Shown here piece after piece: positions 51,173 through 62,668 of a stretch of 64,000 nt of DNA. The position numbers and the translations under genes are program-made. The stretch's first letter is position 1, and every line of letters begins with the position of its first letter. The notes under the pieces were generated by a model, which was not told where the DNA came from, did not search any database, and worked only from the letters and a program-made list of their open reading frames with translations. Origin of the DNA: Gymnothorax reevesii (lineage: Eukaryota; Chordata; Actinopteri; Anguilliformes; Muraenidae); the NCBI GenBank assembly GCA_029721435.1, contig CM056576.1, positions 111,022,666 through 111,086,665 on the forward strand, read 5' to 3'.

Positions 51173-52753
51173 TACCTTCAGCGCGCGCCATAATTATTGG
51201 CACCCCTGGTTATGATGTGTTAAAAGCCAGTTTTTATTGCAGAAGCATACTCTCACACTGATAATTGTATAAAAATGTGAACTTCAACTCAAATTAATTT
51301 TAAGGGGAAAAACCTCCCTGAATAAGAAAAAAATTTTCATAAAATCACCTGTTCCACAATTATTGGCGCCCCAAACAATTACTAGGAAATAAATGTAATT
51401 GAAGTATTTCTGTCATTTTTACAGTAGTTTACAAAGTCGATCAGAGTATCTAGGAACATTTGATTAGTAATTCATCAATTCCTGTTTCCCTGGGGTATAA
51501 AAATTATGTGACTCGGAGGCCATTTCAGTTATCCACTCTTCAACATGGGAAAGACAAAGGAACACACCATTCAAGTAAGGCAGATGTGTGTCGACCTTCA
51601 CAAGTCGGGCAATGGCTACAAGAAAATAGCCTCTCACCTGCACCTGCCCATATCTACTGTCAGCAGAATCATTAAGAAGTTTAATATAACTGGAACAGTG
51701 GTAAAAAAGCCTGGACGAGGACGCAAGGTTATTTTGTCACCACACACAGTGAGGAGGATGGTAAGAGAAATAAAAAGTTCTCCAAAGCTCACTGTTAAAG
51801 AATTGCAAGAATTGGTAGCATCTTGGGGTCATAAAGTCTCCAAAACAACCATCAGGCGCTATCTACATGCCAACAAGCTGTTTGGGAGGCATGCACAGAA
51901 AAAACATTTTCTCACTCAAAATCATAAATGCAACGGTTTGGAGTTCGCTAAGCGGTACTGGAACTTGAACTGGGACCAAGATTGAGCTTTTTGGCAACAA
52001 ACACTCTAAGTGGGTCTGGCGGAACACAAAAGATGAGTATGCAGAAAACCACCTCATGCCCACTGTGAAGTATGGGGGAGGATCGGTGATGCTGTGGGCC
52101 TGTTTCTCTTCCAGTGGCCCTGGGAACCTTGTTAGGGTGCATGGCATCATAAATGCTTTGAAATACCAGGACTCTTTAAATCAAGATCTAGTGCCCTCTG
52201 CTCAAAACCTGAAGATAAGTCGTCATTGGGTCTTACAGCAAGATAATGACCCGAAACGTGGCCAAATCTACACAGAATTGGTTCACCAGAGACAGAATCA
52301 AGCTCCTCCCATGGCCATCTCAGTCCCCAGACTTCAACCCCATTGAAAACCTGTGGAGAGCGCAGAAGAGGAGAGTACAGAGGAGAGGACCCAGGTCGCT
52401 GGATGATTTAGAGAGATTGTGCAAAGAGGAATGGTCGAAGATCCCTCTTTCTGTATTCTCCCATCTTGTGAAACATTATAGGAGAAGATTAGGAGCTGTT
52501 TTGTTGGCATAAGGGAGTTGTACAAAGTATTAATATCAGGGGTGCTAATAATTGTGGCACACATGATTTGATGTAAAAGAATAATTTCTAAATGTGGGAT
52601 GTTTTTCCCCACTGAATAAATGCACTTGAATTAAAGTTTGGATTTTCCTCTTTTTTCATTGTGGTCCTATATTATTTAGAATAAAACTGAATTGATTAGA
52701 ATCTAAAGAACAAATCTTAACCAGGGGTGCAAATAATTATGGAGGGCACTGTA
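51173..52753 (+). mobile_element. Tc1/mariner transposon, copy 2, nearly complete
   Basis: Inverted repeats: CCATAATTATTGGCACCCC near 51188 on the left pairs with the right end, CAAATAATTATGGAGGGCAC then TGTA at 52753. Both carry the CCCCTGGTTA continuation. Total 1.58 kb, the usual size for this family. The outermost left bases (TACCTTCAGCGCG) have drifted from the right end (TACAGTGCCCTCC). Confidence 0.9.
51545..52512 (+). pseudogene. Tc1-type transposase with lost first catalytic Asp
   Basis: A 146-codon frame from MGKTKEHTIQVRQMCVDLHK carries the two helix-turn-helix regions (GNGYKKIASHLHLPISTVSR and VSKTTIRRYLHANKLFG) and the GRGRK hinge. It ends at NWDQD, where sequence that should supply the first catalytic Asp is deleted and the frame is lost (about 51980). 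Downstream pieces in other frames include GGGSVMLWACFSSSG (52080), LQQDNDPKR with the second Asp (52235) and SPDFNPIENLW with the Glu (52330). The protein is inactive. If intact, it would bind the inverted repeats and move the element into TA sites. Confidence 0.88.
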
Positions 52754-52982
52754 TAAACTTTATGAACCTCCTTTTTGGACATCAAAGAAGTTCACAACTT
52801 GGAAAAAAATAGCATAATATCTATCTCTGATTGAGAAGGTATGCCACATTGCAAGGAATTAATATTTAAGTAGTTGCACAGTTGCAACAACAGTCAACTG
52901 TCCAATTTTATTTTATGGGGAGATATGATTAATGATAAATTTATTTCATCATTTTAGACAAACTCCCATCTTCTAAATAGTT

Positions 52983-53435
52983 CTAGGGCTGAATAGTTCT
53001 GAATAGTTCTTCCTCTTGAATATTCAATCTGCAGTTATGTGCTCCACGTAAGCAGTTAGTTGCTAACAATGACGTCATCATTGATTGCCGGCGCCTACGG
53101 TGCTGCGCAAATGGTTTAAGGATACACAGCTCTCTCGTCCAAATCCCTTGAGTTCTTCTTGCATCATGAATGTGGAAAAGCTCCAACTTTCACTAGAAAA
53201 CATTTCCATGAGTTCTGCTGTTGATGTTTTATGATTTTCATTCACAAACCTTTTACGCAATCTCCAATCGCAATCATTTAAGATGATGGTTCACCACTAT
53301 GCTTCCAGGATTGAATAATGCGTTGGACAGTTGTTAACCCAGCTTTGGTAGTTTCAGCAGTCTTCTTTGTTGTTTTCTTTGGTGGCCCGGGCTAATTATT
53401 TGACCCTTCAGAAACAGAGTAACATCTTTTTCCAT
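52983..53435 (-). pseudogene. Tc1-type transposase N-terminal remnant (copy 3)
   Basis: From the ATG at 53435-53433, MEKDVTLFLKGQIIS is the expected start of this family. Later blocks in broken frames read RKRFVNENHKTSTAELMEMF and MQEELKGFGRESCVSLNHL, matching the second DNA-binding helix and the linker. Several stops. No catalytic domain remains. Confidence 0.65.
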
Positions 53436-53447
53436 GACCCCAGGATA

Positions 53448-53997
53448 CATGGTTGAGTCACATTATTACGACCACCAGCTAATATCCAGAGTAACCGACG
53501 TGTTACTCTGGATATTAGATATTAGACAGGCTGGGAGTGTCTCAGTAAGGTGCTGGAAGGTTGTCACAGGTATCTGGAGCCATGCTGATAGTAGTACATC
53601 CGACAGCTGCCGGAGAGTGCATGGCGGAGGATCCATCAGGTGAATATGAGGATCGAGGTGGTCCCACAGATGCTCAACTGGGGTCAAGTCTGCGGAATTA
53701 GGGAGCCAGTGAAGAACTTGGACATCTTGGCCGTGCTCTTTCAACCACTGCTGGACATTTCTAGCCGTGTGACACATTGCATTTTCTTGCTGAATGAGCC
53801 CATCCGCTCCAGGGAAGACACTCAGCATGTATGGATGTACATGATGCATGACAGAAACGAGTGATATGTTTGCAGAGTACCTACAGCACACCTTATATAC
53901 CCACCAAGCTAGCGCACGACACGTGCCTTATTTTCATTGGCTACGCTCTGCTGACATCAAAAGTAGGAGGTGGTCATAATAATGTGACTCGACCATG
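53448..53997 (-). mobile_element. 550-bp deletion derivative of a Tc1-like element
   Basis: Inverted repeats CATGGTTGAGTCACATTATTA and its near-complement ending ...GTGACTCGACCATG are flanked by TA on both sides (53446-53447, 53998-53999). The minus strand keeps the C-terminal half of a transposase: ADGLIQQENAMCHTARNVQQ and LPNSADLTPVEHLWDHL. The middle catalytic Asp (QQDNA) reads QQENA, and the N-terminal half is missing, so this is a non-autonomous derivative. It is nested in Tc1 copy 3. Confidence 0.88.
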
Positions 53998-54147
53998 TAT
54001 TTCTTCTGACGCGGCTGTTTAAGCAAGGGTTAAATAACTTGTTGCCAGCTGAAACATATTAATCAATGCAGTCATTATCCAATGGAAGGCTGTTAATTAT
54101 TTGCTTATTTAAATCCAGGCTGTGGCTTTTTTTGGCCAGGCAGTGTA

Positions 54148-55830
54148 CATCAAATAGAATTGCTTGAAATCTTTCTAATAGAAATGTTAATCAACACTGC
54201 TGCAAGTTTTGTTTGAGACTAATAATGTTTTTTTTTGGTTGAAGGAGCAATGCACTCACCTTAGAGGATAGCATTTATTTACAGCCTCAGATTGCACCAG
54301 TCCGCTCTGTCTCGTGAGTATTAGCTCTAAAAAAGAATAAGCGGCCATTTGTTCTGCAAAATGAACTGGGGCAGGTGGTAGTGCTACTTTTGTTTGTGAA
54401 CTCTGGATCTCGCGGTCACAAAGAGGTTTTAACACATTGCGAATCCTACATACATTGTGTTATAACAGCATGATTACAAAAGACTTATCTATAGTATCTA
54501 AAAGATACTATTTCTTTCTTTTTACATATTTAATTTGATCATCAAAAACTTTCAAAAGAGCAGTAGCTTTTCAGAGCCACTGTAATACAGACTTCACTAT
54601 CCTACAGATAATGATAAGTGTTCGGTCATTAAGATAATAATGAGGATGAGTTAAATTATATCATAAATAATAAAACAGTCGTATGTTTTCCCCATTGGCA
54701 GTAATGTGCTAAAATAAAAAAAAACAATTAGGTGTGCTCTGTCATTGCTTTTGGCTGTGCATAATGATTACCTATTTTCCACTAAATGCAAGTTGCCCAC
54801 TAATTTTTACACAGGAATACATCTTATGTGAGGTTAGACCCATTAATTTTTTGGTTAATTATAATGCCAGCAGCTGCATTTGTTGCTCGTCTGCTGGTGT
54901 GAACACTTTATTCTGGCTTCATTCTTGTTTCCCCCTCATATTAATTATCAAATTAAAATAATTGCCTGCATACCATATGTCACAAATCTTCAGTGGGAAA
55001 TGGATATATTTTGCTCCCAAAGGTTATAATGAGGACAGATAATGATGGCATTCCTCAATTAATATATTTATTTTAACAGGTTTACCATCCTTTATGCAAA
55101 GGGTAAGTTAAGCGTCCCTTAAATAATTATCTTGCTTTAATTATGGGTGCTTGCCATATTCCATTTCCTATTTATTGTATGCCCAGTATTAATTACATTA
55201 ACATTGTGACTGTGTCTGAAAGAAAAATTCAGGACTCAGAACAGGTGACGGACAATATTGATCTCTAATAGACACATGCTTGTCAAAGTAAAATTGAGTT
55301 AGTGCCAGACAAAATGCATTTGCCAGCGCATCACACCTGGCAACTGTACCAATCTCATGGAGACTGGTCAAAAACAAATTGACTTATTGTTTGATATTGT
55401 GCTTAACTTCACCATCAATCTTCTATAGCCGTCATTTAAGTCTTTGAGTCATTCTTTCATTACTGCCATCTGTTTTCGATTAAAAATCTTCCTGGATGTG
55501 TCTGTTACGGATGCTTTGCGGCATGTCTCAAAGCTTGGCAGGTTTCATCAGCTGATCTGACAGAATCAGTGAACTTAAAACACATTTTCAATGAATGCCA
55601 TGTGACCGAATTCAGTCTCAGACTGTCACTCTGCAAAATGTCGGTTCTATTATGTTCAACACATCATTTTCCTCAGCTGTTGCTTCGAGGCACAGAAGGC
55701 TGCCAGCACTGGATTGTATATATATATATTTTTAGAGACTACCTCTGAATCAACTTGCTTTCGATTTGTAAGCTCTCCCTTGATATTGTTGCTTTTGGAG
55801 TAACCTGAAGAACAATAGGCAAGTTTATTA
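54148..55830. other. AT-rich single-copy-looking DNA, possible conserved non-coding elements
   Basis: No open frames with domains and no paired repeats. From about 54590 to 55260 the sequence is rich in TTAATTA, TAATTAT and CATTAA motifs in otherwise complex context, the texture typical of vertebrate developmental enhancers. This is a texture judgement only. A short TA run lies near 55718-55730. Confidence 0.35.
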
Positions 55831-56040
55831 CAAACCCATTTCCAGTAAAGTTGGGCGCTGTGTAAAATGTAAATAAAAACAGAATGCAATTATTTGCACA
55901 TCATTTAAATCCTACATTTAATCAAAATGGTTCAAAGACAATATATCAATGTTGAAACTAAGAAATCTATAGTTTTCAGGAAATATTTGCTTATTCTGAA
56001 TTTGATGTCAGGAATATGTTTAAAAAAAGTTTGGACTGGG

Positions 56041-56690
56041 TGTTGTGTTCCAGGGTCCTGGCCAAAGGCCCAGGACAGTATTTTTGGGGGTTTTTAACAG
56101 TTTATTGTGCCAGGTTCCACAGTTCATAGTCATTACTCATGTCACAGTTTTAACAGTCTTTGTATCAGGTTATCACATTTCATAGTTCATGTTTATTGTT
56201 CATGTTTTTACTTTTCCGTGTCTTTTGTTTTGCCAGGTCTGGCCAGCCACTCCACCTCTTGGCTGCGTTCCGCCCCATGTCTTCGTTTTCACACATTTCA
56301 GAGCTCTGGTTGGCTTTTGGTATTTTTCCCTTCCTTCTGTGCTGTGCTGGATTCAGGGCTGTTTAAGCTTAATTGACAGTTAACTGTTTTTAAGTTACTA
56401 ACATTACTAACAGTCACAGGGGGGTGTAATTCTTAGACAGGCACATTACTAATACTACTAATATAGGTTGGGAGTTTATTGTCATGATTCCTGCTTTGCG
56501 ATTTCAAGTCTTGCTGTGCTTTTCTGTTAATATTCATGCTTCCTTCCAATCTGCATGCTTCATTGGTACTTAAGCTGAGCACGCTCATTTTCTTAATCAG
56601 CACGTCATGTCGACCAATCTTTGTCCATGTCTCATGATCTTGCCTTGCCCATTGTTTCCTCTCCAGGTGTTTCCCCTCATGTATCCTGCA
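56041..56690. other. possible LTR-like insertion in the Tc1-like element
   Basis: Starts TGTTGTGTTCCAGGG at the point where family F homology stops. T-rich strings such as TTCATAGTTCATGT recur. At 56480 TTGTCATGATTCC resembles the end of the solo LTR at 46322-47416. No matching CA end or target duplication was found. The short hydrophobic frames at 56107-56383 look fortuitous. Confidence 0.25.
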
Positions 56691-57936
56691 CTGAAAAATA
56701 TAACTCATTGGATGAACACAAATAAATTTTGGGCAGGATTTCCATCCATTAAATTTATGTAGCCACAACTCAACTAAGTACCTCCTTGTAATATGATTTA
56801 ATTGAGTTGGTCGAACTCATCTTTATCAATTACAGCCAACATAAAATAAGTACTTTAACTGGCCTAAACTTATTTACATTTGTTGAACTCAAATTAATAT
56901 AGTTAGTCTAAAATAAAATTCTTACATTACTTCAGTTGACCCTCATATCAGACACACAACACAAAATCTGGTTAATGTTTTTTATTTAAAACGAATAAAA
57001 ACTCATCCCTATATAGAACATCAACATGTAAATCATCAAAATAATGATGACAGTGATATTCAAACTTAACATAATGACTTGTGTCAAAACACAGAAAAAC
57101 TGCCTAAGAACCTAGATATATGTTTCAGGCATAAAAGCTTACACAAGTTTTGACCAGTTCGGACCAACCATGAACATTTTTTACCTTTAACTGCACTACA
57201 TAGTGCCTAAAAACTGGCATGAAATATACATATACCACATTTAAACACACATCAGCAGTATAAAACATGGAAATTCTTCCACCAATCTCAAACTAAACTG
57301 TTCAAAATGCACTTTGACCTTGACTTAGAGCTTAAGTTTTTAAGCTTCTCTCAAGTTTTTTCTCAATGACGAAGACAGTGTATGACCTATCACATTTAGA
57401 AAAGTAATCTGCTGACTTCAAAACTGCTTCAAACAAAGTAACTAGTACTAGTACAACAATAATTCAACTACAATATTTGGAAAGGCTAAGGCATGGTATA
57501 ACCAGCTCCAATTAAACATGAAAACTTTACTATAAACTGCAATATGTAATGCCTGCAAACAGATATGACATATAGATCTACATGTGTGTTGTACATGTAT
57601 ATGTACAAAACAGAACCTGAACAAGTATTTTCCCCTAAAGTGTTTCTGTCCCCCGCCACAAGATGTGAAATCGTGTCAAAATGACCAATCTCTCGGAGTG
57701 ACGTTGAGAGTGACGCGAAGGTCACCAAAATCGACTGGCGCCAGGGCGTCCCTGATACATGTTGACATGAAATTTGAAGGAAATCCGTCGATTCGTTCTT
57801 GAGATATCTCGCTGACAAGGATTCGGGACGGACGGACAGACGGTCGTGAATACTATGTCCCGAAACATTTCAATTTCTTTGAGTCTAGTAACAGCCTATC
57901 CATAGTAACACACTTCAAGATGTGCTACACAAGTAG
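56691..57936. other. repeat-derived non-coding sequence
   Basis: Begins CACTGAAAAATATAACTCAT, an end reminiscent of CACTG-type transposon termini; no opposite end was found. From about 57645 to 57845 a GC-richer block contains GATATCTCGCTGACAAGG and GGACGGACGGACAGACGG, a refrain seen in dispersed fish repeats. No gene. Confidence 0.35.
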
Positions 57937-59427
57937 TTAACATATGTTTAGAACAAGAAAAACATCCACGGTGACTGTCACTGACTGTGTGGACACAGTG
58001 TTTGTCCCATCTGGAAACAGCTTGATTTTCAGCTGCTCTATCGTTGCATTCAGCTTGTGTCCATCCATGTTCATAATGATTTTCTGGAAAAACTCGAAGG
58101 TGTACTTGAGGTTTTTGGGAAAGGCTAGATCAAGGGCATAAATCAGCCCAAACAGCACGATGAACCCCATGATGACACTGCCAACATCGCTGAGGACTTT
58201 ACTGCCCTCAATCACAACTCCCACGTCCTCTGGCTCCTCATGTCCATCTCTTCAGATCGTGTAAAACCCCATGGCTGTGGTGGCGATGTCCCTCTCTGTA
58301 TCCTCAGCTGCAGAGGACTGAACACAGAAAACAAATTTAAGTAAAAAGCTAAACAACAAACAGAAAATCATATACAAAATATAAATGCACAGTTACTACA
58401 TACAGTAGTTTAGAGCAACAGTTCATCAGTTGTCTTGGTCAAAAAACAAGTGCCAATTCTAAGACAGCTGTAGCCTTTAACATTTGACCTGAGATATCTG
58501 GCCATGGTTTGTGATAGTGGTGTGTCAGGCTTTCACAGAATCTTCTGATGCACACATCAGTGTTGTTTCCTGAAGTCATTGGCTGTTTCATTGTATTTTA
58601 CATAAATGAAGCATAGAATTGGATTAGTCTCAATATTATAGAGTAACTAACCCCTGTGGTCAGAGCCTAACTTCACCTACTGCATAATTTCAAAAAATGC
58701 GTAAAAAAGTGGGCAGACACTGGCAGAACAAGGAGGGAGGACGAGTTGAGACCGGACAGAGCGTAGATGTGTGACAAAGGACTTGACATGACAGATAAAA
58801 TAGAAATGGACAGTGACACAGACTCTCAGGTCACCTATTCCACAGACCACTCCTCAGAGTTTTTTTTCACCTCCAGAATCTGAGGCACACAACATGGATG
58901 GCAGTGGACTGAGCACCATCAGCTTCAGCTCCATCAATGCCTGAAACTGGAGCTGTCACAGCCAAGGCTATAGCAGTGTGAGAGAGCTGAGTGGCAACAT
59001 AATGTTAGCAGCTTCATGGCCAACATTTTTCAGTGGTAAAGCTATGCAATTGCAGTGATCCCTTTTGAATCTACCACAGGAAATATTCAACAAAACTCAC
59101 GAGTGAGAAACCAAATCCATCCCCACTTGTAAAGGTAAGTGTGTCTTCGTGAATCTTTGTTTGATAATTGACAGTGTATACAGTGACTACTATATATATA
59201 AATGCAGGAAAAAGTATTTACAGTATTTTTTTTAAAAAGTACAGTTACAGTATTTTTTTTATGTTGCATGTTTACATTAGTGATATGTATGTGTTACAAT
59301 TATACCATATGAGAAAGAATTTTAGTAAACTTACCGAATATTCCTTGAAAAACACATCAGGGTCTTCATTGACATAGACAACAAGGCTTCTCCGGATGCA
59401 CTCCCTCCTTATGTTGATGTCATCGCA
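57937..59427 (-). pseudogene. two-exon fragment of a SAMD3-like repetitive fish gene
   Basis: Minus strand. The upstream exon (about 59427-59332) reads INIRRECIRRSLVVYVNEDP then DVFFKEYS, with acceptor TTTTAG and donor GTAAGT. After about 1 kb of intron, the second exon (58320-57937) reads MGFYTI, stop, RDGHEEPEDVGVVIEGSKVL, FGLIYALDLAFPKNLKYTF, EFFQKIIMNMDGHKL. From memory this matches the C-terminal part of proteins named sterile alpha motif domain-containing protein 3-like, repeated many times in fish genomes. The stop (TGA where an Arg codon is usual) breaks it. The SAM domain and the rest were not found. Why the family is repeated is unclear; carriage by a DNA transposon is possible. Confidence 0.6.
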
Positions 59428-59439
59428 CTAAAACATGAA

Positions 59440-60555
59440 TGATTTGGCGTGTTCGAGAAGAACAACTAGGCAGGGTATCTTAAGCGCCTTGTGCAGACTT
59501 GTCCGCCAGCAGACATGTACACTCCATCTGCAGTGGGTAACTCCCCCTACCCACTGCAAGCCTTCGTACTCTTTCATAATAGCCATCCCGTAGAGGACGT
59601 AGGGTTTCTGTGGCGTTGCAAGTGTATCGTACTTATGGGGCAAGCGGCTTGTGCAACCCACTAGCGCACCATTCGCCCACCGTACGAAAATTGGTCGTTT
59701 TTGATCGTGCGAGCAGCGTGCGGCTCGTTCGTGCTAAATGCACTTCTAGTATGGTTGTTGTACGTTTCACTCACTCGGCACGTACATGTTGGGAATCGTA
59801 TGGTGCCCGTGCGCCTCACTCACTTCCATTGCAAGATGGGCGCATTGGCTTCCTACGGCAACTATGTCTACCCCAACATTTTTCCAGGAGTAATAAAGAC
59901 AGAGCATCTTGGTCTCATCTTCAGTATGATCTTCAGCATCATCATGGCTACAACATTGGACCAGATTAAATATCAGAGGATGCTCCAGGAGGAAGAAGAC
60001 CGCGGGGCTGTTGTCTTTGCTGCCTTGGCAATTCCCTTCCTTACTTTCTTGGGAGCCATTCCGTTTTCTTCTCCTTCTTCTTTTGATCCTTTGCTTCAAA
60101 ACCAAAAATACAAACTGAAGAAGTGTGCTGCCCGTGTGACCTCTAATAGGCAAGTACTGGCCACCTTCGTGTGGAGTAGAGCATGTGCTTGCCCCGTAAG
60201 TCCTTCATGCGACCTCGGCGGCACAAGCGCTTGAGAAGCACAAGACACTTAAGTTGTATGCACTTACCACATACTTGACATGTGCGGCTCCAGTGCTTAC
60301 GCGCAACGCACGGGGAACCCAAGTGGGAAGTGAGGCACAAGTGTAGCGCACCTTCCCCTTGCAACCCCCTTGCGGGCTGGCTGCGATTCTGAAATCGCAG
60401 GGTGCGCGCAGAAAATAATGTGCATGCCAATTTTCTTCTACGGGCCTTTGCGTGTGGTCAGCAGGGTAGAAAATCCATACGGGTGTCATGCGTGTCCCTT
60501 GCGATTTGGCCCATTTTTGCCCGTAGACAGCACGCAGATGCACGCACGGCGGGTT
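59440..60555 (+). other. GC-richer segment with an unexplained 177-codon ORF
   Basis: Composition shifts towards GC, with many GTGC, CGCAC and AAGCGC(C)TTGTGC strings near both edges (59488 and, roughly inverted, 60228), so it may be one inserted unit. The frame 59701-60234 runs MIVRAACGSFVLNALLVWLL... with a hydrophobic start, then FSMIFSIIMATTLDQIKYQR, MLQEEEDRGAVVFAALAIPF and a Ser/Lys-rich end. The acidic-then-hydrophobic motif faintly recalls N-termini of Harbinger-type nuclease proteins, but no catalytic motif is present. Function unknown. Confidence 0.3.
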
Positions 60556-60917
60556 GTAAGAGAGGCTTAAGACAGCATTAATGCTGAACAATAGATACAG
60601 GTTTGGACTTGCGACAGACATCTTTTCTGGCTTTGCTTATTTCAGCAAGAGAATGCCAAACCACATTGTGTGCACGTTACAACATCATGGATCCATAGTA
60701 AAAGAGTCTGGGTGCTAAACTGGCCAGCCTGAAGTCCAGGCAGGTCACCCATTGAAAAATCTGGCGCACAAATGTGACAAAAGATTCTGAAAAAGTTTTG
60801 GTAAGCTGAAATCTAAAATCAAGAAGGAGTGAGAAAACATTTTGCTTTGAAAACTACAAGAATTGGTCTCTTCATTTCCAAAACAATTACAGGGTGTTGT
60901 TAAAAGAAGAAATTATT

Positions 60918-61411
60918 GAGCTGCCGAATAACTCACTCAGTAAAGCATCACGTTGCGAAGCAGAAGTGACTATCACGGTGCGGGCTCGGTCCGCCTCGTA
61001 CCAGCTGGCAGTGGTTGACAGCTTTTTTCAGAGTAGCGCGCAATTGGCCAATGCACTACAGGGATGTAAATTGGGGAGGGTCACCATAATAAGTTCTCAG
61101 GTGCCTCCTGTTGGCCAGACGGGTGCTTGTTAGGAAGATCCTAAGCTCGTTCATGTTCAGGTATCCTCCGCCTTCGTTCTGAGCTTGTGAGGTTTCGACC
61201 AGTGAGTGTATAAGAAGCAGAGGCGACAGACGTGTGCTTTGGAGGAGAGCCGCGAGCTGTCTCATTCTCCTGAGTTGGCAATAGGGGGCCGCATATGCGA
61301 AAAAGCCCTGCATATAGTTCTCCAATTGGACATTCCAGTTTCTGGCGGGATTTGAGATGCCAAAATTTAGAAAATAAATAAATAAATAAATGATAAAAAA
61401 TACAAATAAAA
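60918..61411 (+). mobile_element. tRNA-derived SINE, copy 2, with target duplication
   Basis: Flanked by AAGAAATTATT (60907-60917) and AAGAGATTATT (61412-61422), an 11-bp target duplication with one mismatch. The head has the A-box-like AACTCACTCAGTAAAGCATC and a degraded B box. The body shares GTGCCTCCTGTTGGCCAGAC with copy 1. It ends in an (AAAT)n tail (61370-61410). It lies within the Tc1-like element of family F. It matches copy 1 through the full length at roughly three-quarters identity by eye. Confidence 0.85.
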
Positions 61412-61662
61412 AAGAGATTATTTTACACAGTGGTGAATATGGCACCTCCCCAACCTCGACGAAACTTGTTGCTGAAATCAAATTCCAAATGAGCATATAT
61501 TTTTCAAAAATAATAAAATTTCTCAGTTTCAACATGAGGTATGTTGTCTTCATCCTCTTTTCTATTTATTATAGAGTTTAAATGATTTGCCAATCATTGT
61601 AGTCAGTTTTTATTTTTATTTTACACAATGTCCCAACTTTTCTGGAAATGAGCTTGTAATTG

Positions 61663-62337
61663 GGAGGCAATATTCGGTGGCACATTAGCAAAGTGGGTAG
61701 TGCTTTTGTTTACCATTGATGCCTTACGAGAACAAAACTCTGGACTGGTCGGCGACCAGTTTCACGAAGGCCTCTCAAATTTTGCAGGCACACAAAGTCT
61801 TCTCATTGCTGTTTTTGCAAATCACAAAGATCACGCATCGCTCACAGGTTGCGATGAGCTTGCTGAAATCGGTAAATCGCAATCACATTCCACTTGGTTT
61901 TGGTGTGATTTCACAAAGCCCCGGTTAAATTTGGGCAATTGCAATCAGAATGCTATCCCTTCATGAACTAGCCATTTTAGTGGGAGTTAAGTGTGGAGAA
62001 GCCTAAAAAATGGCATTGTTTCTCGAGCTGGAAGAGGAAGCTTGTTGTGTTTTCAGCTGAGAGAGGTTTATCCCTGATAGGATCAACCCGGGAGAGTCTC
62101 TGAATGACAAAGGCTTCAAAAATCATTTCAGTTACTAAGACATATCATGCTTGAATAGGTTGAACTTATTAAGGACGATCTGGAAAGCCCAACACAAAGG
62201 TCTAGTGAGATTCCCGTGAATTTGCAGGTGTTGCGTGCACTTTGGTTTTATTTCATGAGCCATTATCTGTACACATACAGGGAACTAATGGGCCATTGCC
62301 AGCTGTCGGTATCTCACAAAGCATTCCGTGTATCCGT
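61663..62337. other. unassigned intergenic sequence
   Basis: No gene recognised. Two overlapping short frames at 61700-61966 have no domain. Some phrases (CACATTAGCAAAGTGGGTAG) suggest an old dispersed repeat. Confidence 0.35.
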
Positions 62338-62660
62338 GATATGGCCAAAATGGTAATTTTCTATCACAAAGCGCCACCTGGTGGCAACATATTGAACCAT
62401 ACAGCTATGATGTCATCATGTGACACGTTGTGAGGTTATGACCTTGCAGTTGCACATAGTTTCATGTCAATTGGACAAATGGCTCCAAAGATATGGCAAA
62501 AATGGTAAATTTTATGTGACAAAGCTCCACCTTGTGTCAACATTTTGAACCAAACAGGTAAAATGTCATCATGGGACACATCCTCAGGTCATGACCTTTC
62601 ATTTGCACTTGATTCGAGGTCAATCGGACAAATATTTCTCGAGATATGATAAAAACAGTG
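62338..62660. repeat. ~152-bp tandem repeat, two units and a partial third
   Basis: Units start at 62338, 62490 and 62643 with GATATGGCCAAAATGG-type sequence. They continue through CACAAAGC(G/T)CCACCT, CAACAT(A/T)TTGAACCA, ATGTCATCATG and GGTTATGACCTT-type segments. The third unit is cut short by the MITE at 62669. No coding. Confidence 0.85.
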
Positions 62661-62668
62661 ATTTTTCA

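Larger units (their letters stand above)
52980..54147 (-). mobile_element. Tc1/mariner transposon, copy 3, 5' half
   Basis: On the minus strand the right end TACACTGCCTGGCCAAAAAA (54147) starts a known type of fish Tc1 leader (CCAGGCTGTGG..., AACAAGTTATTTAACCC). It leads to an ATG at 53435 and a broken transposase. The 3' half and second inverted repeat are missing. A separate 550-bp Tc1 derivative (53448-53997) sits between the leader and the ATG. Confidence 0.75.
55831..61656 (+). mobile_element. Tc1/IS630-like element of family F, ends 5.8 kb apart
   Basis: The left end (55831-56040: CAAACCCATTTCCAGTAAAG then TTGGGCGC) and the right end (about 61480-61656: TGTCCCAACTTTTCTGGAAA then TGAGCTTGTA) are inverted counterparts, each next to TA. 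Transposase 3' sequence with GGCCAGCCTGAAGTCCAGGC lies at about 60560-60800. Between 56041 and 60560 are unrelated segments, and the first two-thirds of the transposase is missing. So the unit has suffered insertion plus deletion. A SINE (60918-61411) is a clean secondary insertion. Pairing of the two ends as one element is an inference from family, order and orientation. Confidence 0.6.

Noticed and set aside
56107..56383. Overlapping hydrophobic ORFs that could be membrane proteins
   Set aside because: Three overlapping frames in T-rich DNA give hydrophobic peptides by composition alone; no start context, splice sites or homology.
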